Origin: Actinacidiphila yanglinensis
GTDB lineage: Bacteria; Actinomycetota; Actinomycetes; Streptomycetales; Streptomycetaceae
Reading direction: 5' to 3'
DNA length: 64,000 nucleotides
Assembly: GCF_900107965.1 (NCBI RefSeq)
Contig: NZ_FNVU01000016.1
Coordinates: forward strand, 124,001-188,000
Part shown: piece after piece, positions 52,198 through 61,515 of the stretch
How the letters are laid out: each line of letters starts with the position of its first letter
Position numbering within the stretch: the first letter of the stretch is position 1
Translations under genes and position numbers: made by a program
The notes under the pieces: model-generated
Told to the model about the DNA's origin: nothing
Databases searched by the model: none
What the model saw: only the letters and a program-made list of their open reading frames with translations

Positions 52198-53695
52198 CCC
52201 CCTGCACGTCAACCCAGGTGTGGCGCCGATACCGCCGCGGTGGCACCAAGGCCCTCCGACCGTCTCGCCAGCGGTAGTCGGCCGCGCAGCGGCTCCCGGG
52301 ACGGTCGGGGCACCGGTGCCGCAGGCTGTCGTCGACTACGAGGCCGTGCGGTTGATCAAGAAGTCGGTCGGGGAGCGGCTGACGGCCCTGCTGCACGCCC
52401 AGCCGGGTATGAGCCCGGCGGCGCAGGAGCAGCAGGGCCGTGCGTTGATCAACGAGCAGGTCGCGATCTGGGCCGATGGCGAGGCGATCAAGCGGGAGGT
52501 GTCGACGACCGCAGCGGAGGATGCCGCGCTCGCGCAGGCCGTGTGGGACTTGCAGTTCCGGGCCGGACGGCTCCAACAGCACATGGACAACACGGCGGTG
52601 GAGAACATCTTCATCAACGGCTTCGAGCAGGTGTGGCTGGACTTCACCGACGGGCGCCGCACGCGGGTACCGCCGGTGGCCGACTCCGATGAAGAACTGC
52701 GGGAGCTGCTGCGGGACCTCGCGCGGCGCACCACCGGCCAGAACGAGCGCTCGCTGAGTACGGCGGACCCGTTCCTGGCGCTGCGGCTCGCCGACGGCAG
52801 CCGGTTGCAGGCGGTCATCGACGTCACCCCCGGCACGTATGTGACGATCCGCCGACACAGCATGCGCCACGCTGACCTGTCCCACCTGGTCAAGCTGGGG
52901 ATGCTGGATACGACGCTCGGGTACTTCCTGCGCGCGGCGATCGCTGCCGAGAAGAACATCATGATCGTCGGCGGGCAGGCCGCCGGGAAGACGACGCTGC
53001 TGCGGGCCCTGCTCAAGGAGATCCCGCAGGACGAGCGGTTCGCGACCCTGGAGACGGAGTTCGAGCTGTTCGCGCACGAGAACGGATGGCACCGCCAGGT
53101 CGTGCCGATGGAGGCCCGGGAGTCCAACGGCGAGATGGTCGCCGGTACCCGTGCGGGTGAGATCTCGCTGATGGACTTGATGTACCGGGCGCTGCGGATG
53201 TCGCTGGCGCGGATTGTCGTCGGTGAGGTCCGCGGGCCGGAGATCGTCGCGATGCTGCAGGCGATGACGAACGGTCAGGGCGGCAACCTGTGCACGCTCC
53301 ACGCCATCCACCCCAGCGTGGTGTTCGACCGGATCGCCGAGCTGTACCTGCTCGCGCAAGCCAACATGTCGGAGTCGCTGGCGTACCGGCAGGCCGCGAA
53401 CGGCCTGCACTTCATCGTGTTCGTGAACTCCGTGGACGAGACCCGCATCGGCGGGCACCGGCACCGGTTCGTCTCTCACGTCCTGGAGGTGACCGGCATC
53501 GGCGAGGGCGGCCGCCCCGATACGAATCTGATCTTCGGGCCGCGCCCGGAGTGGGGAGAGGACCGGGCGGTGCCCCTCATGCATCCGCGGTGCATCAACG
53601 ACCTGCGCCGCGCCGGCTTCGACGCCGACCTCCTCAACGAAGCCCGCGGCACCTGGCCGACACCGCTGCCGCTGATGATCCGGGAGGCATCCTGA
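52187..53695 (+). CDS. tadA: TadA/CpaF-type secretion ATPase
   Basis: 502 residues from ATG 52187 (GGGAGG seven bases upstream). After a 170-residue N-terminal domain (ENIFINGFEQVWLDFTDGRR) comes the motor: Walker A IMIVGGQAAGKTTLLRAL at about 258-275, Asp box ATLETEFELF, Walker B SLARIVVGEVRGPEIVAMLQ, and the His box GNLCTLHAIHPSVVFDRIA. The enzyme is a hexameric cytoplasmic ATPase that powers assembly of the Tad pilus. Complete and apparently active. It is followed at once by the two membrane platform genes. Confidence 0.9.
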   Translation: MRANPLHVNPGVAPIPPRWHQGPPTVSPAVVGRAAAPGTVGAPVPQAVVDYEAVRLIKKSVGERLTALLHAQPGMSPAAQEQQGRALINEQVAIWADGEAIKREVSTTAAEDAALAQAVWDLQFRAGRLQQHMDNTAVENIFINGFEQVWLDFTDGRRTRVPPVADSDEELRELLRDLARRTTGQNERSLSTADPFLALRLADGSRLQAVIDVTPGTYVTIRRHSMRHADLSHLVKLGMLDTTLGYFLRAAIAAEKNIMIVGGQAAGKTTLLRALLKEIPQDERFATLETEFELFAHENGWHRQVVPMEARESNGEMVAGTRAGEISLMDLMYRALRMSLARIVVGEVRGPEIVAMLQAMTNGQGGNLCTLHAIHPSVVFDRIAELYLLAQANMSESLAYRQAANGLHFIVFVNSVDETRIGGHRHRFVSHVLEVTGIGEGGRPDTNLIFGPRPEWGEDRAVPLMHPRCINDLRRAGFDADLLNEARGTWPTPLPLMIREAS

Positions 53696-54642
53696 TGACC
53701 GGGCTGCTGCTGTGGGTGCTGGCTGGCCTGGCCGTGACCGGCGGAGCGGTCGGCGTCGTCGCCGGCATGGTCGGCACCGACGCCCCGCAAGGTCCGTCCC
53801 TCGCGCTGCGGTTGCGGGCCCGCACCGGTCACGCCGACCTGGACGCGCGGATGCGGCGCCGCACCCGCCTGAGCGTCGGCGCGGTGGCGGGCCTGGGGGT
53901 GTGGCTGGTGACGGGCGTGTTCGTCGCGGGCGCCCTGGTGGCGCTGGCGTTCGTCGGTGTGCCGTGGCTGCTGGCCCCCACCAGGGGCGCCGCGGTGCGG
54001 ATCGCGAAGCTGGAGGCGCTGGGCGACTGGACGATGCGGCTGTCCAATGTGCTGCGGCTGGGCCGCGGGCTGGACGAGGCGCTGCAGATCTCCCGCAAGG
54101 GCGTCCCCGACGCGATCGCCAGCGAGGTCGGGGACCTGGTCGACCGCCTCCAGGTCGGATGGCGCTCGACTGAGGCGCTGCGCGCGTTCGGGGACGCACT
54201 GGACGATGTGACCGCCGACAAGATCGTGGCCGCGCTGATCTTGTCTGCCTCCGACCGCGGGCCGGGCCTCGCGCAGGCGCTGGAGGACCTGGCGGAGTCC
54301 GTCCACGAAGAGGTCGCGAAGCGGCGGGCGATCGAGGCCGACCGGGCCAAGCCCCGTACGACGGTGCGGTGGATGACCATCATCACCCTCGGTGTGGCCG
54401 GCGCCGGGTTCCTGGTGCCGGGCTACACCCACCCGTACGGGACGCTGCTGGGGCAGCTGGTCCTCGCGCTGCTCGCGGCCGGGTTCGTCGCGGTCATGGT
54501 GTGGATGCGGCAGCTCGCCGACCATCGGCCGATCCCGCGGTTCTTGATCGCCGACCCCCGCAGCCGCGTCGCACGGCCGGTGCCGGTAGCAGCGGCCACC
54601 GTTCCGGTACCAGGGGCGGTTCCGGCTGGGGAGGCGCTGTGA
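53695..54642 (+). CDS. tadB: TadB-type inner-membrane platform protein
   Basis: 315 residues from ATG 53695 (TGATG overlap, GGGAGG upstream). Membrane helices lie at 3-25, 60-90, 225-245 and 250-275 (VGAVAGLGVWLVTGVFVAGA; LGVAGAGFLVPGYTHPYGTL; QLVLALLAAGFVAVMVWMRQ). The T2SSF domain in the middle has the standard LEALGDWTMRLSNVLRLGRG and ADKIVAALILSASDRGPGLA blocks. It forms the membrane rotor on which TadA acts, together with the next product. The C-terminal tail is Pro/Val-rich. The GTGA overlap leads to TadC. Confidence 0.85.
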   Translation: MTGLLLWVLAGLAVTGGAVGVVAGMVGTDAPQGPSLALRLRARTGHADLDARMRRRTRLSVGAVAGLGVWLVTGVFVAGALVALAFVGVPWLLAPTRGAAVRIAKLEALGDWTMRLSNVLRLGRGLDEALQISRKGVPDAIASEVGDLVDRLQVGWRSTEALRAFGDALDDVTADKIVAALILSASDRGPGLAQALEDLAESVHEEVAKRRAIEADRAKPRTTVRWMTIITLGVAGAGFLVPGYTHPYGTLLGQLVLALLAAGFVAVMVWMRQLADHRPIPRFLIADPRSRVARPVPVAAATVPVPGAVPAGEAL

Positions 54643-55520
54643 TCCCGATCGGTCCGATCCTCGCCGGGTGCACGGTCGGCGCCGGTGTCGCGTTGCTCGT
54701 CAAGGAGTTGGGCAGGCCGGCGCCGGCACTCGGCCCCGCGCTGCAGCGCCTCAACCAGCCCGCGGCGCCGCGGCCGGAGAGCGTCAGCGAGGACCGTGAC
54801 GAGCGGTGGGGGGCGTGGCTGGTCGACCACGTCGGGCACCTGCCCGGGGTGCACATCCCGCACCAGAATCTGGCGCTGGTCGGGCAGAGCGCGGGGAAGT
54901 TCATGCTGACGAAGGTGGCGCTTGCGGCTGCCGGGCTGCTGCTGCCGCCGCTGACGACGATCCCGCTCCTGCTGCTGGGTTTCCCGTTCTACCTGCCGGC
55001 GCTCTTCGGGGTGCTGGCCGCCGGGGTGCTGTGGATCGCCCCGGATCTGGCGCTGCGCGATCAGGCCAAGCGGGCCCGGGAGGAGTTCGCGCACGCCATG
55101 GCCGCCTACCTGGACCTGGTCGCGCTCAAGCGGGCCGCGAACGTGTCCGCGGAGCAGGCGATGGAGCAGGCCGCCGAGGTCGGGGAGGGCTGGGCGTTCG
55201 TGCGGATCCAGCAGGCCCTGGCCCGCTCCCGGGTCGACAAGGTCCCGCACTGGGAGAGCTTGGGCCGACTGACGGCGGAGCTGGACCTGCCGGTGCTGGA
55301 CGACTTGGCGGCGATCATGCGGCAGTCCAGCGACGACGGCGCCTCCGTCTACGCCACCCTCCGCTCCCGTGCGCGCAACCTGCGCGGCGAGCTGCTCTCC
55401 GACCAGGCCACGGAGGCCAACGCCGACTCGGAGAAGATGACCGCCCCCGGCGCGTTCCTTGCCGTGCTGGTGATGCTCCTCATCGCGTTCCCCGCGGTCA
55501 TCCGCATCCTGACCACCTGA
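54639..55520 (+). CDS. tadC: TadC-type inner-membrane platform protein
   Basis: 293 residues from GTG 54639. Helices are at the N-terminus (PIGPILAGCTVGAGVALLVK), about 87-135 (VALAAAGLLLPPLTTIPLLL; YLPALFGVLAAGVLWIAPDL) and at the end (FLAVLVMLLIAFPAVIRILT). The T2SSF core contains EFAHAMAAYLDLVALKRAAN and VSAEQAMEQAAEVGEGWAFV, typical of TadC. It partners TadB in the pilus assembly platform. Normal length. The next gene (pilin-like) begins 21 bp later with its own GGAG site, consistent with higher expression of the pilin. Confidence 0.85.
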   Translation: MIPIGPILAGCTVGAGVALLVKELGRPAPALGPALQRLNQPAAPRPESVSEDRDERWGAWLVDHVGHLPGVHIPHQNLALVGQSAGKFMLTKVALAAAGLLLPPLTTIPLLLLGFPFYLPALFGVLAAGVLWIAPDLALRDQAKRAREEFAHAMAAYLDLVALKRAANVSAEQAMEQAAEVGEGWAFVRIQQALARSRVDKVPHWESLGRLTAELDLPVLDDLAAIMRQSSDDGASVYATLRSRARNLRGELLSDQATEANADSEKMTAPGAFLAVLVMLLIAFPAVIRILTT

Positions 55521-55541
55521 ACGAACCGAAGGAGTACGTCC

Positions 55542-55745
55542 ATGAAACTCGCTGTCCGTCTGGCCGCGGTGGCCCCGTGGCTCCAGGGTCGGCTGGATGC
55601 CGGCCGGGCCCGGGGTCGCGATCGGGGCGACATCTCGATCACCACCATCATCATCTGGGTCGCGGCCGTCGCCGGCGCGCTCCTCATCGCCGGCACGATC
55701 GCCGTGGTGATGTCGAAGTACAACGGCAAGCTGTCCGGGCTCTGA
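55542..55745 (+). CDS. small pilin-like protein of the Tad locus
   Basis: 67 residues from ATG 55542 with AAGGAG upstream. A basic N-terminus ends in RDRGDISITTIIIWVAAVAG, followed by ALLIAGTIAVVMSKYNGKLS. A prepilin-type cleavage between Gly and Asp before the hydrophobic helix is plausible, which would leave a mature pilin of about 37 residues, similar in size to Flp pilins. It lacks the classical Glu-Tyr pair of Flp after the cleavage point. It lies exactly where the pilin gene is expected (after TadC, before TadE-like genes). Confidence 0.65.
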   Translation: MKLAVRLAAVAPWLQGRLDAGRARGRDRGDISITTIIIWVAAVAGALLIAGTIAVVMSKYNGKLSGL

Positions 55746-55747
55746 CG

Positions 55748-56167
55748 ATGCGTCGGGTGCGGGGGTGGGCGGCGGCGATACGGGCGCGCGCCCACGGTGA
55801 CCGGGGCGACACGTCCCTGCAGATGGCGATCGTGTTCCCCGTCGTCATCCTGATGACGATCGCCGTGGTGCAGGCCAGCATGTGGTACTACGCCCGGAAC
55901 ATCGCGCTGACCGCGGCCCGTGAGGGCGTCAACGCCGGCCGCGGCTACCAGTCCTCCCCCGGCGACGGCGCCGCCCGGGCCCGCTCCACCCTGGACCGGA
56001 TCGGCGGCGACAGCCTGCACGGCCCCGGGGTGTCCACCGACGGATCCACCGCGGACACCGTGACGATCACCGTGTCCGGCACCGCGATCTCCATGCTGCC
56101 GGGCGTGCCCGGCCTGCACGTCTCCCAGTCGGCGTCTGCCGCCCGCGAGCAGTGGACCACACCGTGA
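55748..56167 (+). CDS. TadE-like pseudopilin
   Basis: 139 residues from ATG 55748, two bases after the previous stop. The N-terminus HGDRGDTSLQMAIVFPVVIL, followed by MTIAVVQASMWYYARNIALT and AAREGVNAGRGY, is the standard TadE start: a processed leader, one membrane helix and an outward domain. TadE proteins are minor pilins that prime or regulate the filament. The C-terminus is a small beta-rich domain (DTVTITVSGTAISMLPGVPG). The GTGA overlap leads to a second member. Confidence 0.82.
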   Translation: MRRVRGWAAAIRARAHGDRGDTSLQMAIVFPVVILMTIAVVQASMWYYARNIALTAAREGVNAGRGYQSSPGDGAARARSTLDRIGGDSLHGPGVSTDGSTADTVTITVSGTAISMLPGVPGLHVSQSASAAREQWTTP

Positions 56168-56616
56168 ACCGGCGGGCCCTGGCCGGGCTACGGGCCCGCG
56201 GGGATCGCGGCAGCGAGGCCATCCAGGCGGCGATCGTCACGCCCCTGCTGATCGGGTTCCTGTGCACGGCGATCGCCGCCGGGCGGCTGGTCATCTCCGA
56301 CGGGAAAATCGACTCCGCCGCAGAGGACGCCGCACGGGCCGCATCGATCGAGCGCACCCCGGGCGCCGCCCAGGCCGCCGCCGACACCGCGGCCGCCAAA
56401 TCCTTGGATGACCAGGGCATCACGTGCGCGAGCGAGCACGTCGCGGTCGACGTGGGCGGACTGAACGTGCCGGTCGGCCAGGTCGGCTACGTGCACGTCA
56501 CCGTCCGGTGCACCGTGAACCTGTCGGACCTGCTGCTGCCCGGCGTGCCCGGCTCCAAAACCCTGACCAGCTCGTTCACGTCGAGCGTGGACGCGTACCG
56601 ATCGAGGCAGGGATGA
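56164..56616 (+). CDS. TadE/TadF-like pseudopilin, second copy
   Basis: 150 residues from GTG 56164, overlapping the previous stop. RGDRGSEAIQAAIVTPLLIG followed by FLCTAIAAGRLVISDGKIDS and AAEDAARAASIERTPGAAQA is a TadE/TadF pattern with the conserved Glu after the cleavage-type Gly. A small exported domain with two Cys (ITCASEH, VRCTVNL) ends with PGVPGSKTLTSSF, matching the end of the previous product (MLPGVPGL). Probably a duplicate specialised as a minor pilin. Coupled to the TadG-like gene. Confidence 0.8.
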   Translation: MNRRALAGLRARGDRGSEAIQAAIVTPLLIGFLCTAIAAGRLVISDGKIDSAAEDAARAASIERTPGAAQAAADTAAAKSLDDQGITCASEHVAVDVGGLNVPVGQVGYVHVTVRCTVNLSDLLLPGVPGSKTLTSSFTSSVDAYRSRQG

Positions 56617-57065
56617 ACGCCACAGCGCGATGCCTGCGCCGCCGCGTGGCCGCGCACGAAGACCGCGGAGGGATCGCGGTGTTCACCGCGATCGTGACGA
56701 TCACGCTGCTCGGCATCATCGGCCTGGTCATCGACGGCGGCGGAAAGATGAACGCCACCGAACGCGCCGACACCGTCGCGATGGAAGCCGCCCGCGCCGC
56801 CGGGCAGGCCATCGACCCGGGCGCGGCCGTCACCGGCACCGCCTACCGCGTCGACCCGCAGGCCGCGACCGCCGCAGCACAGGCCTACCTGCACCAGGCC
56901 GACGCCAGCGGACACATCAGCATCTCCCCCGACGACACCACCATCACCGTCACCATCAGCGCCACGTACGCCACGAAGTTCCTTCCCGCGGTCGGCATCG
57001 ACTCCCTGCCCGTGACCGGGCACGGCAGCGCGAAACTGCTGCACGGCGTGAACACCCCCGACTAG
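56613..57065 (+). CDS. TadG-like pilus assembly protein
   Basis: 150 residues from ATG 56613 (ATGA overlap). AHEDRGGIAVFTAIVTITLL then GIIGLVIDGGGKMNATERAD and TVAMEAARAAGQAIDP is typical of the short TadG/Flp-associated proteins of actinobacteria, with one membrane helix and the conserved DGG followed by an outside helical region. A small beta domain ends it (DTTITVTISATYATKFLPAV). It is the third pilin-like gene in a row. Probably a structural or tip component of the Tad filament. Confidence 0.8.
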   Translation: MNATARCLRRRVAAHEDRGGIAVFTAIVTITLLGIIGLVIDGGGKMNATERADTVAMEAARAAGQAIDPGAAVTGTAYRVDPQAATAAAQAYLHQADASGHISISPDDTTITVTISATYATKFLPAVGIDSLPVTGHGSAKLLHGVNTPD

Positions 57066-57095
57066 CTCCAGCGCACACCCAGAAGGGCCCCGACG

Positions 57096-60000
57096 ATGCC
57101 TCAGCCCTCCCCCACCAAGCCCGCCCGCCGCGCCGGCTCGAGCTCGGCCGCAGCACTGCGGGCCCTGGGCAGCTTCGTCGTGCTGGTGGCCCTGCTGATC
57201 GGCCTGCCGCTGCTGCTGTGGTGGGCCACTGCTGTGGTCGGCCCGGACGGCGTGCGCGCCCTCGGCAATCTCGCCTCGACCCGGGACTCCGGGCAGGTGT
57301 TCCTGCTCGCGCTCGCCGCGATCGGATGGGTCGGCTGGGCCGGGTTCGCCGGCTCGGTCCTGCTGGAGATCCCCGCGCAGCTACGCGGCCGCAGCGCCCC
57401 GCAGCTACGAGGCCTGCTCGGGCAGCGCACCGCCGCCACCCTGGTCGGCGCACTCTTCCTTGTGCTGCCGGCCGGGACCGCGCCCGCCGCTCCCGCCGCT
57501 CCCGCCGCGCACGCCGCGACACCCGCCGCCGCCACTGCGCCACCCGGTTCCGCCAAGGAGTTGGCTGCCGCTTCCACGACCGCCTCCCCCCAGAGCAGCA
57601 CGCCGACGGTGGTCTCCTACACCGTGCAAGAAGTGCGGCCGGCGGAGAGCCTGTGGACGATCGCGCAGCAGCAACTCGGCGACGGCAATCGCTGGCAGGA
57701 GATCGCGGACCTCAACACCGGCCGCACCATGGCCGACGGCACTACGTTCCGCGCCGACGCCCCGATCCAGCCCGGGTGGGTCCTGCGCCTGCCCAGCGAC
57801 GCACACGCCCAGGACACGAGCATCAGCTCGGCAAACGGCGAACCCGCCGGCCCGCACGCCACTTACACCGTCGCCCCTGGCGACTCCCTCTCCTCGATCG
57901 CGCAGCAGCAACTCGGTGACGACGCGAAGTGGCCCGACATCTACGCCCTGAACAAGGGCCAGGAGCAGCCCGGCGGCCGGCACCTCACCGACCCCGATCT
58001 CATCTACCCCCAGGAGCATCTGCAACTGCCCAGCACCGCGCCCAGCAAGCAGGAACCGCCCGCCACTCACGAGGCACCGCAGCACCAGGCGCCGTCTCCA
58101 GCCATCCCGCCGCCCGCCACGGCCCCGCCAGCGGGCACCGCCCCGAGCACCACGCCACCGGCCAGCACCGCCCCCGCCGTCACACCCACGCAGCAACCCG
58201 GCACCGCGCCGACCCCCGCCCACACCCCAGCCACAGCCGCGGAGACAGGATCAACAACTACCGCGCACACCACGGCGACCGGCAGCCGCATGCCGCTGTA
58301 CGCACTCGGCGGCGGCCTGCTGGCCGCGGCCGTGCTGACCATGCTCGGGCTGCGCCGCCGCCACCAGCAGCGGCGCCGCGGCATCAGCCGCCGCATTCCC
58401 CTGCCCACCGGCAGCGCGGCCGCCACCGAACAGGCCCTGCGCGCCACGGAACACCCCGACGTGCCGCAGTTCATCGACAGCGCGCTGCGCACCGCCGCGA
58501 TCGGCCTGGCCGCCGCCAGCCAGGAGCTGCCTGACCTGTCCGCGGTCGTCTACGACGGGCACGGCCTCGAGCTGCGGCTGGCCGAACCGACCCCTCCGGT
58601 CGCCCCTTTCACCGCGGTCGACGGCGACCTCGCGCGCTGGCGCTGCTCCATCGACAGCAACGAACTCCTCCCGGCCGAGCACACCGACACAATCGAGGCC
58701 CCTTACCCGGCGCTGGTCACCCTCGGCTCGACCGCGACCAGCACCGTCCTGGTCGACCTGGAGCACTACGGGCTGGTCACGCTGACCGGCCCGCACCGCC
58801 GCGCCGTACTGCGGGCCCTGGCGATCGAGCTGGCTACCTCCCGATACGCCGAACACCTGGATATCGCCGTGGCCGGCGCCACGACTTGCCCCGGACTGCC
58901 GCCGCTGGTCCCGGAGTGGGTCACCGCTTACGACACTGTGGACGCCGCGATGCGGGCCGCGCAGGATCATCACGCCATGCAAGCCCGTGCGCTGGCCGAC
59001 CTCGGCGTCGACGGGCTGCGCGGGGCCCGGCTCCGCGATGACCAGGCATCCTCGTGGACGCCGTGCCTGGTGCTCGCCGATGAGCCCGGCAACATCTCGG
59101 CGGCCGCGCTCGCGACGCTCGCGGGGCAGCTGCCCCATACAGCCGGCGCGGTCATCACCGCGGCTGCCTCCCCCGTTGACCTTCCTGCGGGCGGGTGGCA
59201 CCTCGACAGCAGCGACGGGCAGGTGCGCCTGCCCGACCACGACTTGACCGTCACCTTGCAGGTACTGCCCGACGACGACTACAGCGACCTGGTCGCCATC
59301 CTCGCCGCATCGGACGACTCCCGCCCCGACGTCCCGTCGGCCCCGTCGACGCCCGTCCCCGGCTCTCGGCCGGCCGACGAACCACCCGTCGCTCCCCCCG
59401 CTCCCGCGCCGACCGAACCGGCACCGGCACCCTATGACCCAGCCGGCCACACCGACGTCGAGGAAGTCCGGTCGCTGCAGGTCGAGCTGACCAAGGCCTC
59501 CCACGAGGACGACACCGGCGCACCAGCGGCGCTACTGGCCGGCTTCGCCGACCTTGACGACCCTGACGACCTCGACGACGTCCCCTCCCCCGACCTCGCG
59601 AACCCGCGACCGCCGGCGACAGAGTCGATCGCCGACCCCGAAACCACTACCGCGGCGCCCTCTGCCGCAGTGCCGGCGCCAGCCCCTCCGGTCGAGGCGA
59701 TCGAGCCGATCACCCCCACCGCACAGACCACTGCTACGGCGCCCCTGATCCGCATCCTCGGCCCGGTCGACATCACCGGCACGCAGGGCACCACGGACAC
59801 CAAGTATCTGCGGGTCGTCACCGAGATCGCCGCATGGATGGTGCTGCACCCCGGCCTGGACCACCGTGCCCTGGACGAAGCAATCTGGCCCGGCCGCGAC
59901 GTCTCCCGCAAGACCCGCAACCCATGGATCTCCCGCCTGCGGACCCTGCTGGGCGCAGCCGCCGACGGCACCAAGTACCTGCCCGCGATCGCCACCACCA

Positions 60001-60488
60001 ACGACGCCCGCTACCGGCTCGCCGACCCCGTCACCAGCGACTGGCACCTCTTCCAGAACCTCGTCGCCAAGGGCACGACCAGCACCGGCGACGCCGCCGA
60101 CGACCGGCTGCGCGCCGCACTCGACCTCGTGCGCGGCCGGCCGTTCGCCGCCGTACCGCCCAGGCGATACGTATGGGCCGAACACCTCGCCCAGGACATG
60201 ATCTCCGCGATCGTGGACGTCGCCGCAACCCTCGGGGAGCGACGCCTGGCCACCGCCGACCCCCGCGGCGCGCTATGGGCGACCACCAAGGGACTGAATG
60301 TCGCCCCCGAGGCGGAACACCTGTACCGCATCAACTTCCGCGCCCACCACGCCCTCGGCGACCACGAAGGGCTCGAGCGAGCGGCCGGCCAACTGGAACG
60401 TCTGTGTGACGACCTCGGCAGCGACATGGAAGACGCCACCGTCGAGCTTCTGCGGTCCCTGCTGACAGCAGCGGCGCCTCTGCGGTAG
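57096..60488 (+). CDS. LysM and BTAD domain membrane protein closing the Tad operon (1130 aa)
   Basis: ATG 57096 with AGAAGGG upstream. Three membrane helices lie within the first 130 residues (SFVVLVALLIGLPLLLWWAT; FLLALAAIGWVGWAGFAGSV; TAATLVGALFLVLPAGTAPA). Two LysM-type repeats follow (YTVQEVRPAESLWTIAQQQL near 172 and YTVAPGDSLSSIAQQQLGDD near 257), then a Pro/Thr-rich linker, a fourth helix (YALGGGLLAAAVLTMLGLRR) and a long cytosolic part. The last 260 residues resemble the SARP/BTAD regulator module: a winged helix (LRVVTEIAAWMVLHPGLDHR, ALDEAIWPGRD) and the helical BTAD (ALWATTKGLNVAPEAEHLYR). It may sense the wall through LysM and signal inside. Similar proteins accompany Tad loci in streptomycetes. 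Confidence 0.82.
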   Translation: MPQPSPTKPARRAGSSSAAALRALGSFVVLVALLIGLPLLLWWATAVVGPDGVRALGNLASTRDSGQVFLLALAAIGWVGWAGFAGSVLLEIPAQLRGRSAPQLRGLLGQRTAATLVGALFLVLPAGTAPAAPAAPAAHAATPAAATAPPGSAKELAAASTTASPQSSTPTVVSYTVQEVRPAESLWTIAQQQLGDGNRWQEIADLNTGRTMADGTTFRADAPIQPGWVLRLPSDAHAQDTSISSANGEPAGPHATYTVAPGDSLSSIAQQQLGDDAKWPDIYALNKGQEQPGGRHLTDPDLIYPQEHLQLPSTAPSKQEPPATHEAPQHQAPSPAIPPPATAPPAGTAPSTTPPASTAPAVTPTQQPGTAPTPAHTPATAAETGSTTTAHTTATGSRMPLYALGGGLLAAAVLTMLGLRRRHQQRRRGISRRIPLPTGSAAATEQALRATEHPDVPQFIDSALRTAAIGLAAASQELPDLSAVVYDGHGLELRLAEPTPPVAPFTAVDGDLARWRCSIDSNELLPAEHTDTIEAPYPALVTLGSTATSTVLVDLEHYGLVTLTGPHRRAVLRALAIELATSRYAEHLDIAVAGATTCPGLPPLVPEWVTAYDTVDAAMRAAQDHHAMQARALADLGVDGLRGARLRDDQASSWTPCLVLADEPGNISAAALATLAGQLPHTAGAVITAAASPVDLPAGGWHLDSSDGQVRLPDHDLTVTLQVLPDDDYSDLVAILAASDDSRPDVPSAPSTPVPGSRPADEPPVAPPAPAPTEPAPAPYDPAGHTDVEEVRSLQVELTKASHEDDTGAPAALLAGFADLDDPDDLDDVPSPDLANPRPPATESIADPETTTAAPSAAVPAPAPPVEAIEPITPTAQTTATAPLIRILGPVDITGTQGTTDTKYLRVVTEIAAWMVLHPGLDHRALDEAIWPGRDVSRKTRNPWISRLRTLLGAAADGTKYLPAIATTNDARYRLADPVTSDWHLFQNLVAKGTTSTGDAADDRLRAALDLVRGRPFAAVPPRRYVWAEHLAQDMISAIVDVAATLGERRLATADPRGALWATTKGLNVAPEAEHLYRINFRAHHALGDHEGLERAAGQLERLCDDLGSDMEDATVELLRSLLTAAAPLR

Positions 60489-60775
60489 TCAGATCGGCTG
60501 GCAGACCCGGCCACGGCCGAGGGTGGCACTGCGAGCCGTGTCATGCCGCGTCGGTCAGGAACGTCGCGGTGATCGCGCACCCGTCGGGTGAGGAGATCCA
60601 GTTCGACTAGTTGGAGCTGCCGGATGCTCCGGCCGGGTGGGGAGTGGGGAGCGCGCTCATCTTTTGATCGCGTACAGGGAGAAAAAGCAGGGCTTCTTCT
60701 GACAGCCGCCCAAGGTGCGCCTCTGCGTATCGCCCGCAAGGGCATCGAGTCGAGCGAGCGCCTGGGCCGCCGCCG
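60489..60775. other. intergenic stretch with gene debris
   Basis: Holds no intact gene. A short frame ending VIAHPSGEEIQFD at about 60609 and the scrambled tail of the AraC-type gene are visible; both look like leftovers. Confidence 0.35.
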
Positions 60776-61255
60776 CTGGGGCAGCAGACCCTCCCGGTCC
60801 GCGAGGCTGCCGAGGAACGCTGAGGCGAGCTGGATGGAGGCCGCTCCTAGACGTTCGGCCTCCAGCGCTCTCCATTGGCCACCGGCCAGCCCCTGAAGGA
60901 ACCTTGCGAGGAGGAGTCCGGTCCCCTGCGTGGGAAGCCTCCGTGACAGGAGATCCCGCATCGACCGGTCCGGGAGCGGCACCGCAGATTTGGGCAGGTG
61001 GAGGAGAGTCAGCCAGCCGCCCTCGGTCACCCGCATCTGAACCGGCTGCGACGTGTCGTACAGCAGCAGATCGCCTGCTTCAACCTTGGCGTGGTTGCGT
61101 GCCTGATCCACCATCATGACCCCGCTGGTCATGTAGCCCAGCTCCCACAGCTCGGGATCCGACCGTTGGATCAACCGTGCGGTTCGTACTGCCGTCAAAG
61201 GCGGGAAAGACAAGACGGACACCTTGACCTGCCCGAGATCCAACGCAGCATTCAT
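60776..61255 (-). pseudogene. AraC-family regulator truncated before its DNA-binding domain
   Basis: From ATG 61255 about 160 residues match the ligand-binding half of AraC-type regulators (GDLLLYDTSQPVQMRVTEGG; LTLLHLPKSAVPLPDRSMRD; IQLASAFLGSLADREGLLP). The sequence then turns into Arg-rich text, and no AraC helix-turn-helix pair follows in any frame before the LysM-BTAD gene. A frame change near 60776 exposes AAAAQALARLDALAGDTQRR, which may be part of the original linker. Without the C-terminal domain it cannot act as a normal activator. Confidence 0.65.
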
Positions 61256-61515
61256 CCCTGGAAGTCCTCGCGGTGCTCACTGGCGACGTGTGTGGGTGCA
61301 AGATTCTGCATCAGCAGGTCGCGCCACCTTCCGAACCTCTCAGTCCTCGGCACGTTGGCCGTATGCATCTCGGCCCAGCCCATTGATCCACCCTCGTGCT
61401 TGGTGTTCACATCGTGTCAACGACTTTGCGCTCTGTGTCAATTACCCAAGCCTGGACCGACGGAACACTTGGTCTGAGACAGATTCACGAATCGGACCAC
61501 GGAGGAATCGCGACC

